Assembly: GCA_023460795.1 (NCBI GenBank)
Contig: JAEWPC010000020.1
Location: 138,137-202,136, forward strand
From: Bacillota bacterium
GTDB taxonomy: Bacteria; Bacillota; Bacilli; Paenibacillales; Paenibacillaceae
Direction of reading: 5' to 3'
Length of the DNA stretch: 64,000 nucleotides
The notes under the pieces are model-generated. The model saw nothing but the letters and a program-made list of their open reading frames with translations. It made no database searches and was not told the DNA's origin. This document shows positions 17,487-25,683 of this stretch, one piece after another. The position numbers were made by a program, and so were the translations under genes. Every line of letters begins with the position of its first letter. The first letter of the stretch is position 1.

Positions 17487-19511
17487 ATTGCACGCAAGTT
17501 TGAATCTCGATTAGAACTGCACGTCGATGGCGTTCGTCGTGTCTTGTCAGCTGCTACGCAGGTGCAGGTGCACGAGATCGTCAACGGCGAATATTACACG
17601 CAATTCATTTACCCGCGGCAACCGGACGATGAGGATCGCTACGGCTCGCTCGTAATGGGGAATGACGTCGTCTTCCCACAAAACGTAGAGCGTGGGCAGC
17701 GGTTCCGAATCCGGAGGGAAGAAGAACTCCGCGCCGGCCGGAAGGTATATAAGGTCGTGGAGGCTCACCATATCGCCTTCACGCTGAACAATTACTTCCT
17801 GGACGACTACATCGATTTCGCCGCAGCGAAGAGCCTCGAGGATATGCTTGAGCTTCTCGCGGCTGATACGCCTTTCACGTTTGTAGTTGAAGGTACATTC
17901 GCCGTTCAGGACATATTCGAGTGGGGCGAGAAGCGAAAGTTTGATCTGCTGCAGGAGCTGCGGCAGCTGTACGGTGCCGAGCTGGCTTTTGACAACTACA
18001 CGATTACGCTGACGACGCGCAAGGGCGGTAACTACGGCGCCCGTGTGCGGTACAAGCACAATATGTCCGGAATCCATCGGACAAGCCATGACATGGAGCG
18101 CATCACGCGCCTGTACGGTTACGGCAAAAACGGGCTAACGATCGAGGGGTACGCCGGCCATACGACAAAGTATATCAACTCGGCTTACTTCGATCCGCTC
18201 AACCCGTTTATGGACTCGATGGAGTGGCCGGAGATTGAGACGCAAGAGCGTCTGCTGCAGGAAATGGAAAAGCATCTCGCGAAGTACGAGCTTCCCGCGT
18301 ATTCATACGAGACCGACTTCATCCAGATGGAGAAGATCGATCCGGATTTCGCGCCGGAGCGGATCCGCGAAGCAGGCGATACGGTGACGGTGTATGACGG
18401 CGATCTCGGATACTCGTTCGATGCTCGAGCCTGGTCATTCGATCGATACCCATTCGAGCCGAAGCGCGGTAGTATGACGCTGGCGAACTTCCGGACGCTA
18501 AAGACGTCTGATTACGTCTTCCAGGCGACTGTCGGCAGCAAGAAAGCGATCTCCTACACGTCGAAGAACGCCGTGCTCAAGGGGCAGAAGTACGACGACT
18601 CCCTGACGCTCGTCGACGGCATGGGTATGAAGGTTGAGGACGATCTTGGACGCGTTATGATCCGTCTCGGTCAGATTGGTCCCGGTGAGTATGGTCAGGC
18701 GATGTACAACAAATCCGGAGACAAGACGATTTGGCAGGATGCTGCGACGGGTGACGCGCGGTTCAAGGGTCGCATTGAGGCGGCAGATGGCACGTTCTCG
18801 GGAACGGTATCAGGTGGCAGCTTCGTCGGAGGTACGATCACGATCGGCAGTGGCAACAGCGTGTTCAAGGCGGATTCAAACGGCATCTGGGCCGGTAATG
18901 CCTCTTTTGCTTCAGCTCCGTTCTCGGTCAACATGGCTGGCCACTTGAAGGCAACAGATGTGGATATCACTGGGACAATCAATGCTACAGGGGGGACTTT
19001 CTCAGGGAATATTGTAGCATTCGGAACTATTTTTGGTGGAACGGTAATTGGGGCGCTGCTACAAACATCGGCAAGTTTCCCGAAAGCGGCAATGAGCAAT
19101 ACCGGGAACATTTTTGGCGCTTATAGAGACGCTAACAATTGCATAGAAGTCGATGCTTTTTATCTTGGAGCTCCTGTTATAAATGTGAAATCTTCCGGTG
19201 TTATACGAGGGCAGATCGGTTCGAGTGGCACAAATTTGTTTGTGTCTGCTTCGTCTTCCCTAGATCTATCTTCTGGAGGAGATATTAACCTCATTCCCGG
19301 ATCAATGGGAGGGAGAGTTAAGACAAACTGGGGCGTATTAAGTGACTCAACTTCGGGGAGGACGCTTCAAACGGAGTTAAATGATAAACAAGGATCGGCT
19401 GACGCATGGAGTTCATATGGGTATAGCTTAACGTTCGATCCTACTACAAGAAATTTGAAAATGTTGAATCGGTTCGGAACACAAATCGCAACAGTAAACA
19501 TTCCATCGTAA
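17487..19511 (+). CDS. Tail-associated lysin / endopeptidase tail protein (Tal-like)
   Basis: 674 residues if started at ATT 17487. The coding frame is conserved upstream of the first TTG (17544): KFESRLELHVDGVRRVLSAA matches the usual N-terminal strand of this family, and GGGAGG stands 8 bases before ATT, with no ATG, GTG or TTG in frame between that site and 17544. Residues up to about 370 form the Prophage_tail hub domain (VEAHHIAFTLNNYFLDDY, ITRLYGYGKNGLTIEGYAG). The C-terminal 250 residues are Gly/Ser/Thr repeats, a fibre-like beta structure, and are AT-richer at the end. Confidence 0.75.
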   Translation: MARKFESRLELHVDGVRRVLSAATQVQVHEIVNGEYYTQFIYPRQPDDEDRYGSLVMGNDVVFPQNVERGQRFRIRREEELRAGRKVYKVVEAHHIAFTLNNYFLDDYIDFAAAKSLEDMLELLAADTPFTFVVEGTFAVQDIFEWGEKRKFDLLQELRQLYGAELAFDNYTITLTTRKGGNYGARVRYKHNMSGIHRTSHDMERITRLYGYGKNGLTIEGYAGHTTKYINSAYFDPLNPFMDSMEWPEIETQERLLQEMEKHLAKYELPAYSYETDFIQMEKIDPDFAPERIREAGDTVTVYDGDLGYSFDARAWSFDRYPFEPKRGSMTLANFRTLKTSDYVFQATVGSKKAISYTSKNAVLKGQKYDDSLTLVDGMGMKVEDDLGRVMIRLGQIGPGEYGQAMYNKSGDKTIWQDAATGDARFKGRIEAADGTFSGTVSGGSFVGGTITIGSGNSVFKADSNGIWAGNASFASAPFSVNMAGHLKATDVDITGTINATGGTFSGNIVAFGTIFGGTVIGALLQTSASFPKAAMSNTGNIFGAYRDANNCIEVDAFYLGAPVINVKSSGVIRGQIGSSGTNLFVSASSSLDLSSGGDINLIPGSMGGRVKTNWGVLSDSTSGRTLQTELNDKQGSADAWSSYGYSLTFDPTTRNLKMLNRFGTQIATVNIPS

Positions 19512-19556
19512 ATATGGTATTCTATTGTCATATATTACTATGGGAGAGATTGCTAA

Positions 19557-20138
19557 ATGAAAAAACACTTATTAATTGGCTTTTTAGCGGGGATTTTGTT
19601 TGCAAGTGCTTTCCCTGTATATGGCGCTGTTTCGTCGCTCGTCGGCAAGAAAGTAACAAAAGAGATGACGGTCAAGGTTGATGATGAAATGATTGGGACG
19701 GCGATCGTCGTTGATGGGCGTGGCTACTTGCCAATTAGAACTATGACAGATGCGCTTAACCTTGAACTTCAAGTCGACAGCAAGGAAGTGAATATAGTGA
19801 CTGAAAGCATCGCCAAGGAGCTTGAGATTAAAAGAGCTGGCAGGGCTAACATCGTCACCATGCGCGATAAGTTTGTTGAGGAATATAATCAGGCATTAGA
19901 TACCAGGGAGAAAAACAAAGAAAGACTCGAAACGGAAACTGAGATACTGCAAGCAATGAATAGCGAAAATCCCATGCGATTTGTTCAAGCGGGAGTAGTG
20001 GAATCAGCAGATAAAGATGTTAAAGGTATAGAGAAAAGACTAATTGAAATCCAAACTGAAATAGACAAATACAATCAAATGCTTGTTGAAAGAGATACAG
20101 AAATTGCTGAGTTAGAAGCTCAGCTTCAGAAGAAATAA
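19557..20138 (+). CDS. Exported stalk-domain (copper amine oxidase N-like) phage protein
   Basis: 193 residues. Signal peptide MKKHLLIGFLAGILFASAF with cleavage near VYGA. Residues 30-85 form a stalk / copper amine oxidase N-terminal-like domain (KVDDEMIGTAIVVDGRGYLPIRTMTDAL), then a long coiled coil to the end. Such proteins lie behind tail genes in Paenibacillus prophages. A surface role in the lysogen or virion is possible; function unproven. AT-rich. A terminator follows. Confidence 0.65.
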   Translation: MKKHLLIGFLAGILFASAFPVYGAVSSLVGKKVTKEMTVKVDDEMIGTAIVVDGRGYLPIRTMTDALNLELQVDSKEVNIVTESIAKELEIKRAGRANIVTMRDKFVEEYNQALDTREKNKERLETETEILQAMNSENPMRFVQAGVVESADKDVKGIEKRLIEIQTEIDKYNQMLVERDTEIAELEAQLQKK

Positions 20139-20145
20139 ACAACTA

Positions 20146-20177
20146 TTAAAAGACGCTCCTCGCGGGGCGTCTTTTAA
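20146..20177 (+). terminator. Intrinsic terminator
   Basis: TAAAAGACGCTCC-TCGC-GGGGCGTCTTTTA: near-perfect stem with flanking A and T runs; may act on both strands. Confidence 0.75.
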
Positions 20178-20196
20178 TTTGGAAGGAGTGTTTGCT

Positions 20197-20394
20197 GTGG
20201 CAGTAGTTCAACCGGTTGTCCGAGTGGAGATTGACCCTACCAAGCCTGTGCAAGAAATCTGCGATGTGATCACCGCGATCGCAGTGTTCCATCCCGGCCA
20301 AGAGGCTGTGATCCTCTGCAAGTTGCAAGAGGCGATCGATAAACGCCTCGAGGAGCTGGCTAAACAGAAGGAAGACTCTTCTGTCGTTAAGTGA
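20197..20394 (+). CDS. Small phage protein of unknown function
   Basis: 65 residues from GTG 20197, selected because AAGGAG stands 8 bases upstream; an in-frame TTG lies at 20179. VVRVEIDPTKPVQEICDVITAI, then FHPGQEAVILCKLQEAIDKRLEELAKQKE: a strand followed by helices. It resembles the small proteins between tail and lysis genes (sometimes called XkdX-like or tail-lysis linkers) but is not recognised. Confidence 0.6.
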   Translation: MAVVQPVVRVEIDPTKPVQEICDVITAIAVFHPGQEAVILCKLQEAIDKRLEELAKQKEDSSVVK

Positions 20395-20481
20395 AACGAT
20401 TATGTCGCTGCATCCCGCCATGATTGCTTATTTTATAGTCAATAAATCGCAGTTTGTTGACTACAAACAAGTGTTCTTATT

Positions 20482-20579
20482 TTCATTGCTTGTCTTGTCG
20501 TGATATGCTAGGGTAGAAGTAGGCAAGGTTGGGGTAGCTCCCTGATCTAACGCGTTCCTGAGAGCGCAGCCTACTTTTA
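20482..20579 (+). ncRNA. Probable small structured RNA with its own promoter
   Basis: Extended -10 TGATATGCT (TATGCT at 20504-20509) with a -35-like TTCATT 16 bases upstream predicts a start near 20516. From 20517 AAGTAGGC pairs with GCCTACTT (569-576), enclosing two short stems (GGG-TAGCT-CCC and GCG..CGC), a three-way junction followed by TTTATC. This gives a self-contained RNA of about 62 nt ahead of the integrase. It could be a leader/attenuator for the integrase or an independent phage sRNA. Confidence 0.4.
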
Positions 20580-20621
20580 TCTATTCTCAGGGGAAAAACA
20601 CCTTTCTCAGGAGGTCATATC

Positions 20622-21614
20622 ATGCAACAAGCCGGTGAACAGTTAATGTCACAGGTCGTCCAGTCGTTCCTAGCTTTTATTCCGGGCTCGGACGTACCAA
20701 AAATGCAGTCCAGGTTGTCGGAGATCATCTCGCATTACGATGTGCGGCGGATCGATCTGGAGCAATCGCATCCCGATCTGCAGGAGAAGATTGATCTATT
20801 CATCTCGGGCAAGCAGCTCGAGGGGCTCAGCAAGATTACGCTCGACGGTTATCGGTTGCATCTGCGGATCTTCGCCGACGCGATCAAGAAGAAGGTCGAG
20901 GACGTAACGACGGCTGACATTCGCGTCTATCTCGGGCGGTACCGTGAACAGAAGATTACGACGATCAGCACGAAACTGTCGGTGCTCAAGTCGTTCTTCG
21001 GATGGCTGACGGCCGAGGAGATCCTGCAGCGTGATCCGACGACAAAGATCAAGCCACCGAAAAAGGAAAAGCGGCTGCCGAAGGCGCTCACGATCGAGGA
21101 GTTGGAGATGCTTCGCGAGGCTTGCACCAACATACGGCAAAGGACGCTGATCGAGGTCCTGTACGCGACCGGTTGCCGGCTGTCCGAAGTGCAGGCCATG
21201 AACAAAGATGCGGTAAACTTCGGGACGCAGAGTGCTAGAGTTATCGGCAAGGGGAATAAGGAACGCGAAGTGTATTTCAGCTTCAAGGCGCTGTTCCATC
21301 TGAAGAAGTACCTGTTCTCCCGGGCGGATCAGGAGCCTGCGCTTATCGTAACCGAACGTAAGCCGTACCGTAGGTTATCCCGCCGCGGCATTCAGCGCGA
21401 GATCGCGATCATCGCCAAGCAAGCCGGATTGCAAAAGAAGGTTAGCCCGCACTCTCTGCGCCATACCTTCGCAACGCTGACGCTTAACAATGGCGCCGAC
21501 CTCGTAGCTGTGCAAGAGCTACTTGGCCATGAGAACCCGGCGACGACTCAAATATACGCAACGATTTCCGCCGAGCGGAAACGAGAACAACATAAGAAGC
21601 ATTTGGTCCAGTGA
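20622..21614 (+). CDS. int: Tyrosine recombinase / phage integrase
   Basis: 330 residues. SAM-like N-terminal core-binding domain (KIDLFISGKQLEGLSKITLDGY) and the catalytic domain with Arg in YATGCRLSEVQ, Lys in GKGNKER, His-x-x-Arg in HSLRHTFATL, the second His in LLGHENPATT and Tyr in TQIYATIS. All catalytic residues are present. It is XerD/C-like in layout. Its position between tail and holin genes, rather than at the prophage end beside the repressor, is unusual. AGGAGG precedes the ATG. Confidence 0.9.
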   Translation: MQQAGEQLMSQVVQSFLAFIPGSDVPKMQSRLSEIISHYDVRRIDLEQSHPDLQEKIDLFISGKQLEGLSKITLDGYRLHLRIFADAIKKKVEDVTTADIRVYLGRYREQKITTISTKLSVLKSFFGWLTAEEILQRDPTTKIKPPKKEKRLPKALTIEELEMLREACTNIRQRTLIEVLYATGCRLSEVQAMNKDAVNFGTQSARVIGKGNKEREVYFSFKALFHLKKYLFSRADQEPALIVTERKPYRRLSRRGIQREIAIIAKQAGLQKKVSPHSLRHTFATLTLNNGADLVAVQELLGHENPATTQIYATISAERKREQHKKHLVQ

Positions 21615-21619
21615 TTCAC

Positions 21620-21650
21620 AGGGGCTCCGCATACGCGGGGCCTCTTTTAC
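21620..21650 (+). terminator. Intrinsic terminator after integrase
   Basis: AGGGGCTCCGC-ATAC-GCGGGGCCTCT followed by TTTA, seven bases behind the integrase stop. Confidence 0.65.
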
Positions 21651-21672
21651 TATTAAATCGCGGAGGTGCGAG

Positions 21673-22149
21673 ATGAATCAGATGAGAGAGCTTTTCATGA
21701 ACGTATGGACTGCGGCAGTGGGCACGTCAGGAAAGGAGGCTGCATGGGGCGGAGGCATCGCGTTGGCCGGCACAATCGGATCGCTGCTTGGCGGATGGGA
21801 TAAGTCGCTGCAGTTGCTGCTTGTGCTCATGGTGGCGGATTATGTGACCGGCGTGCTCGGGGCAATCAAGCAAAAAAAACTCAACAGCGACAATATGTAT
21901 TGGGGCGGCATCCGAAAGGTTGTCGTCCTTTTTGTTGTCGGACTATCAGCGCTTGCGGATGATTGGATTCAACCAGGCGCTCCGATCTTCCGTACTGCGG
22001 CGATCTTCTTCTATATCGGCCGAGAAGGTCTGAGCGTAGTCGAGAACCTTGGGACGTTGAATGTACCGTTGCCGGATAAACTACGTAGCTGGCTCGAGCA
22101 ACTCAACGAGAAAGAGAAGGGAGGCGGAAGCAGTGGAATATCGCGTTGA
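21673..22149 (+). CDS. Phage holin (toxin secretion / phage lysis holin family)
   Basis: 158 residues from ATG 21673 with CGGAGGTG upstream. Three membrane segments: about 24-40 (GGGIALAGTIGSLLGG), 45-63 (LQLLLVLMVADYVTGVLGA) and 82-100 (VVVLFVVGLSAL), then FFYIGREGLSVVENL. This matches holin_4_1 proteins, which make pores that let the endolysin reach the wall. It overlaps the amidase gene by 17 bases. Confidence 0.88.
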   Translation: MNQMRELFMNVWTAAVGTSGKEAAWGGGIALAGTIGSLLGGWDKSLQLLLVLMVADYVTGVLGAIKQKKLNSDNMYWGGIRKVVVLFVVGLSALADDWIQPGAPIFRTAAIFFYIGREGLSVVENLGTLNVPLPDKLRSWLEQLNEKEKGGGSSGISR

Positions 22150-22804
22150 CCATATCCCGCGCAACACTCCGCATAACCGCCGTCCAGGGCATCCGATGAC
22201 CGCGACGACCATCACGATTCACAACACTGGCAATCCGTCCAGCAGCGCGCGTAACGAGCGGGTATGGCTCACGAATCCAGACAATACACGTGTAGCTTCG
22301 TTCCACATCGTCGTAGACGAACGTGAAGCAATCGAATGCCTGCCGATCAACGAGAATGCATGGCACTCCGGAGATGGCAGCGGGCTGGCCAGCGGCAACC
22401 GGACGAGCATCGGAATCGAGATATGCGAGAGTGGCGACTATGCGAAGACGCTAAAGAACGCCGCGAAGCTTGTCGCTCGGATGCTCAAGGATCGCGGCTG
22501 GGGTGTGAACAAGCTTCGTCGCCATTATGACTGGAGCGAGAAGATATGCCCACGATTGATGTATGATGGCGGCAAATGGACAGGCTGGACATCGTTCAAA
22601 AATATGGTGTCGGCGGAGCTCGCCGCAGCTGAGGAAGAGGTGAAACTGAAGATGCTCAAAGCTGATGCTGAGAAGGTAATCGACGTGCTGCAGGAGGCCT
22701 GGAGGCTCGACATCCGGAATGCGGACGGTAATCCGCTAGATCGTAACGAGATCCATCGCCTCGCTAACGAAGTTCGTAAGGCGGCAGGATTGCCGCTGGA
22801 ATAA
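22133..22804 (+). CDS. Endolysin: N-acetylmuramoyl-L-alanine amidase
   Basis: 223 residues from GTG 22133 (GGGAGGCGG upstream). Amidase_2 domain (1-150) with zinc ligands expected in ITIHNTGN and RRHYDWSEKICP, and the conserved GIEICES segment. The C-terminal 70 residues are a helical linker and a small domain (LDIRNADGNPLDRNEIHRLA), possibly wall-binding. Cleaves peptidoglycan stem peptides at lysis. Overlaps the holin gene; a terminator follows. Confidence 0.9.
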   Translation: MEYRVDHIPRNTPHNRRPGHPMTATTITIHNTGNPSSSARNERVWLTNPDNTRVASFHIVVDEREAIECLPINENAWHSGDGSGLASGNRTSIGIEICESGDYAKTLKNAAKLVARMLKDRGWGVNKLRRHYDWSEKICPRLMYDGGKWTGWTSFKNMVSAELAAAEEEVKLKMLKADAEKVIDVLQEAWRLDIRNADGNPLDRNEIHRLANEVRKAAGLPLE

Positions 22805-22810
22805 TTATAT

Positions 22811-22840
22811 GCTCGGGGGCTTCGGCTCTCGGGCTTTTTT
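22811..22840 (+). terminator. Intrinsic terminator after the lysis genes
   Basis: GCTCGGGGGC-TTCG-GCTCTCGGGC with TTTTTT. Confidence 0.65.
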
Positions 22841-22901
22841 ATGTTTACAAATCGTCCACCATGCTGTACATTATAACCAGATCCGAAAGAATCGGTCGAA
22901 G

Positions 22902-22940
22902 AGGAGCCGAGGTGGAAGAACCGCCGAGGCTCCTTTTTTG
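22902..22940 (+). terminator. Second intrinsic terminator before the SOS-type unit
   Basis: AGGAGCC..GGTGG-AAGA-ACCGCC..GGCTCCT with a T run. It lies 60 bases after the previous terminator and just before the next promoter, insulating it. Confidence 0.65.
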
Positions 22941-22946
22941 TTCCTC

Positions 22947-22991
22947 TTGATAAGAACAAACGTTCGCTATATAATAACAGAACAAATGTTC
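22947..22991 (+). promoter_or_regulatory. SigA promoter with two LexA (SOS) boxes
   Basis: TTGATA (22947-22952), 17-bp spacer, TATAAT (22970-22975). GAACAAACGTTC (22954-22965) lies between -35 and -10 and GAACAAATGTTC (22980-22991) lies at the start point. Both fit the Firmicute LexA/DinR box GAAC-N4-GTTC. The downstream two-gene unit should be induced by DNA damage. Confidence 0.8.
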
Positions 22992-23010
22992 TTATTTGGA
23001 GGCGAACGCT

Positions 23011-23208
23011 ATGTACGATGTCCACCATGTAGAGGTATTGCCAGAGCTGCTGACGTTGTCTTTGAACTTTAAGGAGCCGATCGGAGTTCTTGTGGCCGGT
23101 GAGGAGCCGTATACAGTTACGGGGATCGTTGAAGAGATAGACGAGACATGCGTTATCATGGAAGGCCGGTTGATCCAACTGCGCGACGTGATCGGAGTGG
23201 AGCCCTGA
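23011..23208 (+). CDS. YolD-like small SOS protein
   Basis: 65 residues from ATG 23011 with TTGGAGG upstream. EPYTVTGIVEEIDETCVIMEGRLIQLRDVIGVEP follows the short beta-barrel pattern of the YolD-like family, which in Firmicutes is usually encoded with UvrX/DinB-type polymerases under LexA control. Two LexA boxes stand in its promoter. No polymerase gene follows, only a small winged-helix-like gene whose ATG overlaps this stop. Family call is moderate. Confidence 0.55.
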   Translation: MYDVHHVEVLPELLTLSLNFKEPIGVLVAGEEPYTVTGIVEEIDETCVIMEGRLIQLRDVIGVEP

Positions 23209-23480
23209 TGCTGGACGATACATCTCGCAAGCTGCTACGGATCCTGTACAACGCTAGAGGCGTTCCATCGATCGAGGAGTTGGCGCGGATGGCTGTGCGC
23301 ACCACTGGGCAAGTGAAGATGGCTCTTCGCGTGCTGGCCGTTGAGCGGTTCATTCAGTATGATCCAAATAAGCATCGTGAGCTGAAGATCATTCAGGCGT
23401 GGGAAGCAGGACCGAAAGAGATTGACATGCGTAGATTTGAACGGAGTATGGTGGAGCGGGAGTTGTATCCTGGAAAATAG
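23208..23480 (+). CDS. Small winged-helix-like protein in the SOS unit
   Basis: 90 residues. LDDTSRKLLRILYNARGVPSIEELARMAVRTTG reads as a wHTH (helix, turn, recognition helix at about 25-50), followed by a charged C-terminus (KEIDMRRFERSMVERELYPGK). Starts at ATG 23208, overlapping the upstream TGA, so translation is coupled to the YolD-like gene. May be a regulator of prophage induction; function unknown. Confidence 0.5.
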   Translation: MLDDTSRKLLRILYNARGVPSIEELARMAVRTTGQVKMALRVLAVERFIQYDPNKHRELKIIQAWEAGPKEIDMRRFERSMVERELYPGK

Positions 23481-23669
23481 AATTAAAGTAATTGTTTTCT
23501 AAAGTTTCATTAAAATCAACTAAGATTTATACGATTACCGTTTTTATAGAAAATTTTAACTAGAATTCGACAAACATCGAGTGTAAATTGGCATTACGGA
23601 AGTGTTAGAGGAGGGAGTAACCATGTGGAGTTAGCTTATAGGCTAATCATTCGACACGAGAGGCGGAAG

Positions 23670-23906
23670 TTATTTCCGCTTGTCGTATCCCGGTGGATAT
23701 ATCCATTCATTGAGCTCGTCCATGTGAACTCCGAAGAAATCAGAGGCCTTTTTCATTTTTACAACGGAAAATCTCCTTTTTCCGTGTATAACTTGTGATA
23801 GATATGGCTCTGAAATATTTAAATGAATGGCTAAATCCACCTGCTCCTTGCCGATGGCATGAAGCAATTCGGGGATACGGCTTCTCCCGATCTTGGGATC
23901 AGCCAT
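23670..23906 (-). CDS. XRE-family repressor-like regulator
   Basis: 78 residues. HTH at about 17-55: GKEQVDLAIHLNISEPYLSQVIHGKRRFSVVKMKKASDFFG, typical XRE helix arrangement. It is transcribed opposite to the late genes and the neighbouring short gene at 23998. A GCGGAA/TTCCGC stem overlaps its stop. Likely controls a small promoter region between it and 23998; a repressor role in lysogeny is possible but it is short. Confidence 0.8.
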   Translation of the reverse strand: MADPKIGRSRIPELLHAIGKEQVDLAIHLNISEPYLSQVIHGKRRFSVVKMKKASDFFGVHMDELNEWIYPPGYDKRK

Positions 23907-23997
23907 GCCGCACCTCTGAATTTATTTAAATTGCAGGAAAGATTATACTTCAAACCATCCACAACTGCAATCACCGCCACTTTGGGAGGATGAGAAA

Positions 23998-24273
23998 TTG
24001 GACAAGATGAAGTGGTTAGAGCCATCGATTGAGAGTGCAATTGAGAGGGTTGCGATCGAGTGCGACGTAGCATGCGTTGAGTACATAGGAGAGGTATATG
24101 CGGCATTGTATTGTATCCGTTCTCGTAATCATCCTGGTACCGAACAAGAATTAATTCGAATTGAAAACGCTATACTAAGCTTACTTCAGACGGCAGCAAA
24201 CACAGCATATCGAAGTGGATTTACTGATGCTATTCGTGTTGGCTCTGCCCATGATTTGCCCAAGAATATTTGA
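23998..24273 (+). CDS. Uncharacterised short protein at prophage right end
   Basis: 91 residues from TTG with GGGAGGATG upstream. Helical; three Cys in the first half (CDVACVEYIGEVYAALYC); IENAILSLLQTAANTAYRSGFTDAIR at the end. Not recognised. It diverges from the XRE gene, so it may be its regulatory target. Confidence 0.5.
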   Translation: MDKMKWLEPSIESAIERVAIECDVACVEYIGEVYAALYCIRSRNHPGTEQELIRIENAILSLLQTAANTAYRSGFTDAIRVGSAHDLPKNI

Positions 24274-24295
24274 AAAGCTTTGATTTGAATTGAAA

Positions 24296-24343
24296 AGTCG
24301 ATACCCGAAAAGCCTTATAAATCAATGGTTTCGGGTATCGACT
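24296..24343. repeat. 15-bp perfect inverted repeat near the prophage end
   Basis: AGTCGATACCCGAAA (24296-24310) and TTTCGGGTATCGACT (24329-24343) with an 18-bp spacer. It has no T tract of terminator type and lies between the last phage-like gene and the final terminator. Candidate integrase arm/core site or operator. Confidence 0.6.
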
Positions 24344-24417
24344 CAAATGACTTGATAGCGAAAAATAATCAAGCTCGAGATGGAAGGCAGTATCGGCTAA
24401 ACGTCATATCCCACGCA

Positions 24418-24451
24418 AACCCGGCTCTCCGATGCGAGAGCCGGGTTTTTA
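24418..24451 (+). terminator. Strong intrinsic terminator at the prophage/host border
   Basis: AACCCGGCTCTC-CGATGC-GAGAGCCGGGTT plus TTT: a 12-bp perfect stem. Confidence 0.85.
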
Positions 24452-24542
24452 TGTTATGGCTACGTTCCACGTCTCGGAATATTCCGCATCCCCGCGCGTC
24501 ATCCTAATGGAGCATCAACCTTAGGGAGGCGACGAACATCGT

Positions 24543-25643
24543 ATGAAGACAAGGAAGCTGCTGACGATCGCGCTCGGTGTCGCGCTGCTGTCGGGATGCG
24601 CCACGAACTCGGGCGGCACGAACAACGCGGGCAACGCTGGAGACACCGGGAATACAGGTACGAGCAACAACCCAGGCAATACGAGCAATACGGGCGGTAC
24701 GAGCAATGCGAGGTCTTATTCCAACCCGGTAAAAATCAGGACGAACGAAGAGTCTCCGGCGTTATTGACGGATAACGGCAACAGCAGCGTTCCGATCAAG
24801 ACGATTCAGAACACGCCGTACGTAGCGATTGAAGATCTGGCGAAAGTGGTGGGTTTACGCGGTAAATGGCTGCAGGACGGAAGCTTCGGCGTCGGGGATA
24901 CCGATCCGGCTATGATGTTCAGACCAGGCGAGAGCCAGGTCGTCAAAGAGGATCAGCGCGTCCAGCTGCCGGCGCCGACCGTAAGCGAGGGCAATAAGCT
25001 GTACGTTCCGGCTTCCGGATTGCAGCAGCTGTTCGGGGATGAGGCGAGCTTTAACGTGGAAGCGGGTCGGGTAGCCTTCGTTCCGAACCCTGCGATGGAG
25101 GATACGGAATCGGCCGCGAACGAGCCTGACTTCCAAGACGATCCGTCCGAGTCCGAATCCGATACCGGGTTGACGAATCCCATGAACTCTCTATCCATCA
25201 AGAGCACGAACGGCGGAATGAAAGCCCTAGCGGTCAGGAGCAACGCCGATCGCAACGAGCTGGTTAATTTCGCGGACAACTTCATGGGCGTTAAATACGA
25301 TTTCGGCGCACGGCCGTACAGTTCGTCCAATAGAAGATTCGATTGCTCGACGTTCGTGCAGAAGGTGTACGGCCAATACGGTTACAAGATGCCCCGTCTG
25401 GCGCGTTCTCAAGCCAAGCGAGGCAAGACGATCGCCCGGAATAAACTGAAGAAAGGCGACTTGTTGTTCTTCTATGTTCCAGGCCGGTTCAAAAAGAACA
25501 AAACCGTGGGCCATGTCGCCATCTACTACGGCAACGGCAAAATGATCCACGCCAGTCCGAAACCGAAGAACGGCGTCCAAGTGACGAATATCAATAAACC
25601 GTACTGGAAAAACACGTTCCTGTACGCCAAACGGAATTTCTAA
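24543..25643 (+). CDS. NlpC/P60 lipoprotein with stalk domain
   Basis: 366 residues. Lipoprotein signal with lipobox LLSGC (Cys 19), then a low-complexity N/G/T/S linker to about residue 58. Residues 65-190 resemble a copper amine oxidase N-terminal-like stalk region (IKTIQNTPYVAIEDLAKVVGL). The C-terminal 120 residues are an NlpC/P60 cell wall endopeptidase: catalytic Cys in RRFDCSTFVQKVYG and His in VGHVAIYYGNGKMIHAS. It cleaves peptide stems in peptidoglycan outside the membrane. GGAGG upstream; a strong terminator follows. Confidence 0.88.
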   Translation: MKTRKLLTIALGVALLSGCATNSGGTNNAGNAGDTGNTGTSNNPGNTSNTGGTSNARSYSNPVKIRTNEESPALLTDNGNSSVPIKTIQNTPYVAIEDLAKVVGLRGKWLQDGSFGVGDTDPAMMFRPGESQVVKEDQRVQLPAPTVSEGNKLYVPASGLQQLFGDEASFNVEAGRVAFVPNPAMEDTESAANEPDFQDDPSESESDTGLTNPMNSLSIKSTNGGMKALAVRSNADRNELVNFADNFMGVKYDFGARPYSSSNRRFDCSTFVQKVYGQYGYKMPRLARSQAKRGKTIARNKLKKGDLLFFYVPGRFKKNKTVGHVAIYYGNGKMIHASPKPKNGVQVTNINKPYWKNTFLYAKRNF

Positions 25644-25649
25644 AACGGA

Positions 25650-25681
25650 AAGGGCAGCGTCCGAGTTCGGCGCTGCCCTTA
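25650..25681. terminator. Bidirectional terminator
   Basis: AAGGGCAGCG-TCCGAGTTCGG-CGCTGCCCTT between convergent genes. Confidence 0.7.
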
Positions 25682-25683
25682 CG

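Noticed and set aside
24325..24507. 60-residue frame at the prophage border
   Set aside because: Runs through the perfect terminator and an inverted repeat, with no binding site.
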